NCBI GenBank assembly: GCA_018383835.1
Contig: JAHAWR010000030.1
Location: 1,392-12,051, forward strand
Source: Candidatus Jordarchaeia archaeon
GTDB lineage: Archaea > Asgardarchaeota > Jordiarchaeia > Jordiarchaeales > Freyrarchaeaceae
DNA: 10,660 bases
Direction of reading: 5' to 3'
The translations under genes were made by a program, and so were the position numbers. Shown piece by piece: positions 5,799 through 10,660 of this stretch. The notes beneath the pieces are model-generated. The model was given only the letters and a program-made list of their open reading frames with translations. It made no database searches and was not told where the DNA came from. Numbering within the stretch: position 1 is the first letter of the stretch; the number at the start of each line of letters is the position of its first letter.

Positions 5799-6388
5799 AT
5801 CCAGATTAGTTCCCCGTCTTTCATGAGGAAACGCCTTAGACCATACTTTTCGCCGAGCTTCATTAGCGCTATAGACATGAAGCGAGGCGCCGACGAAAGA
5901 TCTATTACTGGCTCTATATCATAGACTTTCTCCTCAAGGAACTTGTCAAGCTCCTTAAATGCTTTCTCGGGGTTCTCTGAGTTCACCGCCAGAACGACCC
6001 CTCCCTGCTTCTCGACGGCACTCCTTAGTGCATCAGCCCTCTCCGAGTTTACCACATAAATGGTTTCCTTGGGCTTTATGTTCGCCTTAGCTACCGCTCC
6101 CTTAACTCTTTCAACGTCGCCCTCAGCTTCTACACCAGCGATCAAAGCCACATCCGTTTTGATGTTGAATTTGTTCCTGAAGTACTGCACTCTCTCAGGC
6201 TTCACCCTGTACCCCTTATCAGTTGCCTCAACTATTTGCTCCTTCCTTAGAACCCTCAGGTGGAAGTCCAGTGTGGTGACGGGGAGCCTAACGAGGAGAT
6301 CCCGGAACGATGCTTCACGCGCCTCGAGGAGTAGACGTAGTATTTTTCCTCTTATCGCATGTCTTGCTTCCTTGTCCAGTATCAGCAA
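5795..6388 (-). CDS. Transcriptional regulator: N-terminal winged helix plus CARF-like domain
   Basis: Of 197 residues, about 5-70 form an ArsR-like winged helix; the recognition helix lies in PVTTLDFHLRVLRKEQIVEA, followed by the wing KGYRVK. A Rossmann-like domain runs from 77 to the end: strand TDVALIAGVEAEGDVERV, strand ETIYVVNSERADALRSAVEK, strand GVVLAVNSENPEKAFKEL, and PVIDLSSAPRFMSIALMKLG (160-179). This last segment sits where CARF domains carry the 'nlTGGtK.ms' ligand loop. The order strand-helix, 'vyvv.s', 'i..v.v', then 'v.vdls...r.ms.al' matches CARF/DUF6293-like folds, which bind nucleotide second messengers. Csa3 has the domains in the reverse order (CARF first). The start is TTG 6388, fixed by GGAGGT six bases upstream; no ATG is available. 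The wHTH is fairly sure; the CARF call is by pattern and ligand binding is untested. No CRISPR or cas gene is present here. Confidence 0.8.
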   Translation of the reverse strand: MLILDKEARHAIRGKILRLLLEAREASFRDLLVRLPVTTLDFHLRVLRKEQIVEATDKGYRVKPERVQYFRNKFNIKTDVALIAGVEAEGDVERVKGAVAKANIKPKETIYVVNSERADALRSAVEKQGGVVLAVNSENPEKAFKELDKFLEEKVYDIEPVIDLSSAPRFMSIALMKLGEKYGLRRFLMKDGELIWI

Positions 6389-6394
6389 ATGTTA

Positions 6395-6400
6395 ACCTCC
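6395..6400 (-). promoter_or_regulatory. Ribosome binding site fixing a TTG start of the regulator
   Basis: On the - strand it reads GGAGGT, TAACAT, then TTG 6388. The perfect Shine-Dalgarno with 6-base spacing supports TTG as the true initiator. Confidence 0.75.
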
Positions 6401-6433
6401 TATGCAAATTCAGTATCACAATTAGCTTAAATG

Positions 6434-6443
6434 ATTTATAAGG
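6434..6443 (-). promoter_or_regulatory. TATA box of the wHTH-CARF-like regulator
   Basis: On the - strand the sequence is CCTTATAAAT, preceded by AAAA as a plausible BRE. Transcription would start near 6412, giving a leader of about 24 bases that includes the GGAGGT. Confidence 0.6.
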
Positions 6444-6455
6444 TTTTCTTTTGAA

Positions 6456-6473
6456 AATGAAAAATATTTCATT
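6456..6473. repeat. AT-rich inverted repeat upstream of the regulator
   Basis: AATGAAA, spacer AATA, TTTCATT: perfect 7-base arms. It lies 13 bases upstream of the regulator's TATA box, where an activator or autoregulator operator could sit. AT-rich sequence makes a chance palindrome fairly likely. Confidence 0.35.
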
Positions 6474-6510
6474 AAAAAACGTTGATGATGAAAAGTTCTT
6501 AAAACCCGAT

Positions 6511-6530
6511 TATAAAAATAAGAACAAGAG
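6511..6530 (-). terminator. Possible oligo-T terminator of the thrS-MFS operon
   Basis: About 20-40 bases past the MFS stop the - strand reads TCTTATTTTTATAATC, an oligo-T tract of the kind that ends archaeal transcripts. The whole neighbourhood is AT-rich, so the exact site is uncertain. Confidence 0.3.
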
Positions 6531-6550
6531 CTTTATATTTCAGATAATCT

Positions 6551-7753
6551 TCATAAAGAAATGTTGTCGTAATGATATTTTGGTTCATGAAGCAGTTTTG
6601 CGGATAGCAGTCCGACCATTGCCAGCGCCGCTGCCTGAAACAGGAAAAGCTTTGAAATGCCTAAGTAGGTTGCAACCAGCCCTCCCGTGACTGGGGCGGT
6701 GGAGTAGCCGCTACTCCAAGCTATGCCAAACATGCTTGACGTTAAGCCGTAGTTCTTAAGTGAAGCTTCGTCTAAGGAGTCTAGGATTAGCGGGGTTATT
6801 GGGGTGAATGCCACAGCTGACGTGGCTCCAGTAAGGCATAAAACAAGGTAAACCTGGATAGAGTTGCCCGTCGCAGGTATTAGGGCAGTTGAGGCTGCAA
6901 GAGTAATGAATCCGGGAATTATGAATTTACGCCTCCCATACCTATCCGAGAGGCGGCCTATGATGGGTTGGAGTACGGTGAACGCAAGGGACGATATGCT
7001 TATTGCTAGCCCGATCTCGGCTATGGACATGGCTAGGCGTCCGCTAAGATAAGATGGGAGGAGGGGCTCCATTGCACCATAAAGGGAGGAGATGACTGCC
7101 TCCGCTACGAGGAGAAAGAGGACGTTTCGGATGGATAAGACTTTTCTTATGGCTGAGAGCGGAGGAGCTGAGGGCATCCTCACCATGGGGGTTTTAAGCT
7201 TGAATGTCATGCAGCATCCAAGAGTGAGGGACGCGGCAGCAACAACTAGAAAAGGGAGGGAAAAGCTTACTTCTGCGAGGGCCCCGCCGAACGCAGGCCC
7301 CACAATCGAGCCGCTAGCCGCGAACGCGTTAAAGAGCCCTATTTTCTCCCCCCGCTCGCCTGTGTATACGTCCGCTACGAGGGCGCTGAGCGACGACCAC
7401 ATTAGCGATGCCGCAAGCCCCTGAATGGCTCTAAAAGCTATTAGGGCGGGTATACTTTCAGCTAGGGGGAATAATGCGAAGGATGTTGAAAGGAGGAGTA
7501 TGCCCGAGATTATGAAAGGGCGCCTCCCGTACCTGTCTGAAAGGAAGCCGAATGGTAATGCCGTTATGAGGTGGACTATGGCGTAAGCTGAGAATATCAG
7601 CGTTAAGTCGACCTCGTTTGCCCCCATCGTTGTGGCGTATATTGGGAGAAGGGGGACAATGACGCCGTAGCCTAGGTAGTCTATGAATCCTGAGATTGAG
7701 CACAGGGCGAGTACTAGTCTCTTAGATGTCTGCTCCAACAACCGATCCCCCAT
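6551..7753 (-). CDS. MFS exporter, DHA1 (drug:H+ antiporter) type
   Basis: 400 residues with about twelve hydrophobic spans, the normal DHA1 length. TM1 holds an acidic residue in GFIDYLGYGVIVPLLPIYA. Motif A occurs in both halves: GFLSDRYGRRP (69-79) and GRLSDRYGRRK (266-276). TM5 carries the complete antiporter motif C, G-x8-G-x3-GP-x2-GG, at Gly139, Gly148, Gly152-Pro153 and Gly156-Gly157. A degenerate copy in the second half (GYSTAPVTGG, 349-358) reflects the internal duplication. Motif C is typical of proton-driven exporters and not of uptake systems. The substrate is unknown. The ATG (7753-7751) shares its A with the thrS stop (TAATG), so it must be translated from the thrS message. Export of an amino acid, a related metabolite or a toxic ThrRS inhibitor would make sense of that, but none is shown. 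Confidence 0.92.
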   Translation of the reverse strand: MGDRLLEQTSKRLVLALCSISGFIDYLGYGVIVPLLPIYATTMGANEVDLTLIFSAYAIVHLITALPFGFLSDRYGRRPFIISGILLLSTSFALFPLAESIPALIAFRAIQGLAASLMWSSLSALVADVYTGERGEKIGLFNAFAASGSIVGPAFGGALAEVSFSLPFLVVAAASLTLGCCMTFKLKTPMVRMPSAPPLSAIRKVLSIRNVLFLLVAEAVISSLYGAMEPLLPSYLSGRLAMSIAEIGLAISISSLAFTVLQPIIGRLSDRYGRRKFIIPGFITLAASTALIPATGNSIQVYLVLCLTGATSAVAFTPITPLILDSLDEASLKNYGLTSSMFGIAWSSGYSTAPVTGGLVATYLGISKLFLFQAAALAMVGLLSAKLLHEPKYHYDNISL

Positions 7754-9594
7754 TACGCCGCGAAAATTGGTCTTTGGGATAGCCGTCTGGGGTAGGGCAG
7801 GTGCCTGAAGGGTTTTCCCGCAACCTCGGTCTTCAAGCGCTCCTTCAGCTCTTCAAGCGTCATCTCTTTTTCAGCCCGCTCGGCTCTAGTTCTAACTTTC
7901 AGCTTCCCCCCTTCAACCTCTCTGTCGCCTATGACCACCACGTAGGGCACCCACTCTTCCTCGGCCTGCCTCACCCTCCTGCTTACGGTTTCCCCCCTAT
8001 CGTCTACGTCAACTCTGAAATCTTCAAGCTCGTCGGCTATCCTCTCGGAGTATTCAAGGTGTCTGTCTGATACGGGGATCAGCCTGACTTGTACTGGTGA
8101 GAGCCAGACTGGGAGCATGGGGGCCTTGCCTTCCTTCCTCATTTTGACCGCGGTGTCGAAGAGCGTGTAAAGATACCTTTCAATGGTACCTATTATGGCG
8201 GTGTGGATTATGTAGGGGTACCTTTCATTGCCATCGGCGTCAATGTACTTTATGCCGAACCTTCTGCTGTTGCCGAAATCTATCTGCACCGTGCCGATTT
8301 CCCTAGGCCTCCCCAGGTCGTCTAAGATGTGGTATTCGACGTTTATTGACCAGTAGTAGTTGACTCCTGGAGGGTAGAAGCAGATGAGGAGATTTTTTCC
8401 CCGCTTCTTCGCCAGCTTCAGTATCTCCTCTTTGTTTCGCCTGTAGAACTCCTCCGAGGTCAGATTCACTAGTAGCTCGTAGTTCCTCCCGAGTGACTCG
8501 GCTTCGCTGAATATTCTCTCGTTTATCTTGTGGAACCACTCCCACGCCTCCTTCTCGTCCCGGCAGATAACGTGGAGGTCGGGCATATGGAGTTTTCGTG
8601 TCCTGAAGCAGAGGAGGAGCTCGCCGCTCTGCTCAAGCCTGTAGCTGTCAGCTACTTCGAAGACCCCGAAGGGGAGGTTCTTGTAGCTTATCGTCCAGTC
8701 CTTGAGCATTGAGAACTGCTGGTGGCAGGCGGCATACCTCATAACGTACGTTCTCCTTTCCACCTCAAGCTGGTAGAGCCTATCACCGAAGAGGTCGGCA
8801 TGCTCCCTCACGGGCTTCTTGGAGAGGTCGAACATGTTCGTGCCCCTAACAAAGTACACCGGTATTCCGAGCTCCCTAACTATCTGGCTAGAGTAGTCGG
8901 CTACAAGGCTGAAAAGCAAATCTCCCGCAGGCCCAAACCTCATATGTCCCCTGTCCGAAAAGTCCTCCCAGTTCATCTGAAACTTCTTAACCACGGATAT
9001 GAACTCAGGCTCCCCTGGGGGCCCCCCACCGCCTCTGCCGAGCGCTTCCCGCTCTACTAATACGGCGAACTCGTCCCTAGCCGCCCCTGCGAGGTACTCC
9101 TCGGGCTTCATCTCCTCTCCGCTTGGGGTGACCACGAGGAAGCGCTTTTCTCCCTTAACCACCCTGGCTTCTTCTCTTGGTTTAACCTCCCTTGAAAGCT
9201 CCGAGAGAGGGTGCCCCTTACATGAAATGTTAAAGGATTTGTAGTAGCCGAAAGGTGCCCTGATAACCGAGAAGCGTTTTGAGAGAGACTCACTCATCCC
9301 CCTGAGAACCCTGATCGCTGTTTCAGGGTCTGAAAGGTTTGGTGAGAGGTGAGCGTAGGGGTAAACCACAATGTTTTTTGCTCCGACTTGCTCTGCGACG
9401 CGCCTAACTTCCTCCACCGCTTGGCTAACCACGTCCTCCACGTTCTTCTCATCACCTCTCTCAACAGCTGAGAAAACAACGAGGCAGTCTTCGGACGAAC
9501 CACTCTTAGCTTCCTCTTCAACCTCCTCAGCTATGGGGGTTCTCTCGGTTACTTCATACGAAAACCTGTCAGCGTGTATCAGGAGCATCCTCAT
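7753..9594 (-). CDS. thrS: Threonyl-tRNA synthetase, archaeal full-length form
   Basis: Charges tRNA-Thr and hydrolyses mischarged Ser-tRNA-Thr. Residues 1-140 are the archaeal D-aminoacyl-deacylase-like editing domain (MRMLLIHADRFSYEV; His82, Tyr118-Lys119, Cys125 and Glu132 lie near the positions of known editing residues). Residues 200-490 form the class II core: motif 2 at DSYRLEQSGELLLCFRTRK (316-334) and motif 3 at GTIERYLYTLF. The catalytic zinc ligands are Cys290 (AACHQQ), His341 (DLHVI) and His464 (IIHTAI). From about 495 (PVWLSPVQVRLIPVSD) to 613 is the anticodon-binding domain. In some Crenarchaeota editing and catalysis are split into two genes; here they are fused. Start ATG 9594 has GAGGGTG at 9607-9601 with 6-base spacing and a TATA box at about 9646. 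The MFS exporter gene overlaps its stop. A UPF0280 gene is divergent. Confidence 0.97.
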   Translation of the reverse strand: MRMLLIHADRFSYEVTERTPIAEEVEEEAKSGSSEDCLVVFSAVERGDEKNVEDVVSQAVEEVRRVAEQVGAKNIVVYPYAHLSPNLSDPETAIRVLRGMSESLSKRFSVIRAPFGYYKSFNISCKGHPLSELSREVKPREEARVVKGEKRFLVVTPSGEEMKPEEYLAGAARDEFAVLVEREALGRGGGGPPGEPEFISVVKKFQMNWEDFSDRGHMRFGPAGDLLFSLVADYSSQIVRELGIPVYFVRGTNMFDLSKKPVREHADLFGDRLYQLEVERRTYVMRYAACHQQFSMLKDWTISYKNLPFGVFEVADSYRLEQSGELLLCFRTRKLHMPDLHVICRDEKEAWEWFHKINERIFSEAESLGRNYELLVNLTSEEFYRRNKEEILKLAKKRGKNLLICFYPPGVNYYWSINVEYHILDDLGRPREIGTVQIDFGNSRRFGIKYIDADGNERYPYIIHTAIIGTIERYLYTLFDTAVKMRKEGKAPMLPVWLSPVQVRLIPVSDRHLEYSERIADELEDFRVDVDDRGETVSRRVRQAEEEWVPYVVVIGDREVEGGKLKVRTRAERAEKEMTLEELKERLKTEVAGKPFRHLPYPRRLSQRPIFAA

Positions 9595-9600
9595 TCAGAG

Positions 9601-9607
9601 CACCCTC
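9601..9607 (-). promoter_or_regulatory. Ribosome binding site of thrS
   Basis: On the - strand it reads GAGGGTG, CTCTGA, then ATG 9594. This supports the first of two nearby in-frame ATGs (9594 rather than 9588). Confidence 0.6.
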
Positions 9608-9641
9608 AGCGAAGAGCTTAACCCTCAAAAAGAATACAAAG

Positions 9642-9651
9642 CTTATAAATG
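9642..9651 (-). promoter_or_regulatory. TATA box of the thrS-MFS operon
   Basis: On the - strand the sequence is CATTTATAAG, predicting transcription start near 9620 and a leader of about 26 bases. Its complement (CTTATAAATG) could also act as a box A in the + direction, so the site may be bidirectional. Confidence 0.6.
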
Positions 9652-9666
9652 TTAAGCAATATACAA

Positions 9667-9735
9667 ATGAGAAGGAACAAAAATGAGCGATTATCATTTT
9701 ATCCGGAGGAACTGCTGAGCAAGCTGAAGGACTGA
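9667..9735 (+). CDS. Possible 22-residue ORF or ribbon-helix-helix remnant
   Basis: ATG 9667 opens a 22-codon frame ending TGA 9733-9735. It begins MRRNKNERLSF and continues YPEELLSKLKD, closely resembling the strand-plus-first-helix start of ribbon-helix-helix repressors ('isfrlPeELleKLke'). After the stop the other two frames stay open for some distance, so this may be the stump of a longer gene. No ribosome binding site precedes it and the nearest TATA-like element is only 17 bases upstream. It may be a decayed regulator, a leader peptide or chance. Confidence 0.25.
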   Translation: MRRNKNERLSFYPEELLSKLKD

Positions 9736-9793
9736 TCGAGTTGACAGCGAATTTCCCAGTAGATTTAAGGGGTACTGGCGAGTTTTAGCTCTC

Positions 9794-9798
9794 GGAGG
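9794..9798 (+). promoter_or_regulatory. Ribosome binding site of the UPF0280 gene
   Basis: GGAGG followed by eight bases and GTG 9807. A TATA-like GATTTAAG at about 9762-9769 would place transcription start near 9790. An overlapping ATG at 9798 reaches a stop after three codons. Confidence 0.55.
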
Positions 9799-9806
9799 AT
9801 GCGGGA

Positions 9807-10559
9807 GTGATAAGGGTCAGGTACACTTTGAAGGAGTCCAGAATCGTTGCTGTAACGGACTCCTATGATGCCGTCAAGGAAGCTGTGATGGCGCTCAGGA
9901 AGCATAGGAGGCTTCTTGAAGCTTATATTAAACGCCACCCTGTTTTTCTTCGCTCCTTGGAGCCTGTGGAGGTAGGTGATGATGCGCCGGAAGCCGCTAA
10001 GCGGATGGCTGAAGCCGCCTTTAAAGCGGGCGTTGGCCCAATGGCAGCGGTCGCTGGAGCCCTAGCCGATCTAGCTGTTGAGGCCATGCTAGCCAAAACC
10101 AAGGTAGCTGTAGTTGAGAATGGGGGGGAGGTTTCTGCCAACTCGAAGAAGCCTGTTACCGTAGGCATCCTTGCCGGCAGATCCTCACTTTCTGGGAAGC
10201 TCGCATTCCAGTTGTCAAGGGCTGACATGCCATTGGGGGTCGGGACAAGTTCGGGCACCGTTGGGCACGCTCTCAGCTTCGGGGTGGCTGATGCTGCAAC
10301 CGTGGTGGCAGATGACGCAACCCTGGCGGACGCTGCTGCAACTGCTGTAGGCAACGCTGTTAAAGGTGAAGACCCTGAGAAAGCGGTCCAAGCGGGGCTG
10401 GAGGTGGCGGAGGTTATAGAGGGGGTGCGGGGAGCTCTAGTTATCATGGGAGAATACGCGGGAATAGTGGGAAAACTGCCAAAAATAGTCAGGGTGAAAG
10501 GGAACCTCATGGAAGCGGTCAAAGACATGGAGGATTATCTCCCACCAAAAATAATGTGA
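9807..10559 (+). CDS. UPF0280 family protein (ApbE-like fold)
   Basis: 250 residues, the normal size for UPF0280. Family blocks in order: RHPVFLRSLEPVEV (43-56), GVGPMAAVAGALADLAVEAM (75-94), VENGGEV (103-109), the glycine-rich GVGTSSGTVGHALSFG (144-159) and ADDATLADAAATAVGNAV (168-185), then ALVIMGEYAGIVGKLPKI near the end. These are the conserved motifs of the family, which is structurally related to the ApbE FMN transferases; its own reaction is not established. It is probably cytoplasmic, with no signal peptide or membrane span. GTG 9807 is chosen because GGAGG sits eight bases upstream and the first strand (IRVRYTLKES) begins at once. It is divergent from thrS across 212 bases, so no operon partner is visible. 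Confidence 0.93.
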   Translation: MIRVRYTLKESRIVAVTDSYDAVKEAVMALRKHRRLLEAYIKRHPVFLRSLEPVEVGDDAPEAAKRMAEAAFKAGVGPMAAVAGALADLAVEAMLAKTKVAVVENGGEVSANSKKPVTVGILAGRSSLSGKLAFQLSRADMPLGVGTSSGTVGHALSFGVADAATVVADDATLADAAATAVGNAVKGEDPEKAVQAGLEVAEVIEGVRGALVIMGEYAGIVGKLPKIVRVKGNLMEAVKDMEDYLPPKIM

Positions 10560-10568
10560 AAGGGGAGC

Positions 10569-10613
10569 GCGGGCGGCCCGAAAGAAGATTTTAGCTTTTC
10601 GGTAGGAGCCCGT
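10569..10613 (+). other. Nested GC-rich hairpin after the UPF0280 gene
   Basis: An outer stem CGGGC (10570-10574) pairs with GCCCG (10608-10612). Inside it CCGAAA (10578-10583) pairs with TTTCGG (10597-10602) around a 13-base loop. It begins 10 bases after the UPF0280 stop. It could be a 3' structure, an RNA processing site or part of a small RNA. The remaining bases to the window edge show no gene I can support. Confidence 0.35.
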
Positions 10614-10660
10614 TCTTGCCGCATTCTCGCTTGTTGCTTCACCCAGCTAGTATGGGTTAT

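Noticed and set aside
6451..6690. 79-codon + strand frame between the regulator and the MFS gene
   Set aside because: It is Lys/Asn/Phe-rich from AT-rich intergenic DNA and then runs antisense into the MFS coding region; no ribosome binding site precedes it.
9923..10528. 201-codon - strand frame opposite the UPF0280 gene
   Set aside because: It is an Ala/Ser/Thr/Pro-rich translation of the reverse complement of a GC-rich, highly conserved gene; a typical antisense shadow.
10535..10660. A - strand frame open from the right edge for 41 codons, ending TAA at 10537-10535
   Set aside because: It would overlap the end of the UPF0280 gene by 25 bases, shows no recognisable motif, and the + strand is also open across the same bases. 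Stop-poor sequence of this length occurs by chance.
1..10660. tRNA, rRNA, insertion sequence or attachment site
   Set aside because: I looked for T-loop (GGTTCRAATCC-like) blocks, transposase motifs and terminal inverted repeats and found none; no computed search was run.

Overview
The window looks archaeal. The threonyl-tRNA synthetase carries the archaeal-type N-terminal editing domain, the ThiI has no rhodanese domain, and there is a stand-alone UPF0280/ApbE-like protein. Promoters are TATA-box style (CTTTTTATAA, CATTTATAAG), ribosome binding sites are GGAGGT/GAGGTG, and GTG and TTG starts are common. Lys/Glu-rich proteins and heavy AGA/AGG/ATA codon use suggest a thermophile, perhaps a Thermoproteota, Bathyarchaeia or Korarchaeia-like genome. 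The sequence alone does not fix the lineage. The fused full-length ThrRS argues against lineages such as Sulfolobales that split it into two genes.

Layout from left to right: (i) 1-500, the tail of an unrecognised + gene followed by a small winged-helix-like protein; (ii) 497-600, a pair of 22-bp direct repeats and T/A-rich tracts between convergent genes; (iii) 622-2094 on -, a secreted, membrane-anchored protein of Ig-like domains with many N-glycosylation sequons; (iv) a 390-base gene-poor stretch, then a small roadblock/LC7-like protein and thiI on +; (v) 4246-4901 on -, a HEPN/nucleotidyltransferase (MNT) toxin-antitoxin-like pair whose HEPN gene is broken by two compensating homopolymer frameshifts; (vi) purN on +, convergent by 4 bases with a - strand regulator that has an N-terminal winged helix and a C-terminal CARF-like domain; (vii) 6551-9594 on -, thrS followed by a DHA1-type MFS exporter whose start codon shares a base with the thrS stop; (viii) a divergent intergenic region and a UPF0280 gene on +, then about 100 bases with a nested hairpin.

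Most of this is core metabolism: tRNA thiolation, purine synthesis and tRNA-Thr charging. Accessory pieces are interspersed: the HEPN/MNT pair, the CARF-like regulator and the surface protein. I see no CRISPR array, insertion sequence, tRNA or rRNA. The points most worth a second look are the stand-alone wHTH-CARF-like regulator, the frameshifted HEPN partner of an intact MNT, and the translational coupling of an MFS exporter carrying the antiporter motif C to thrS.
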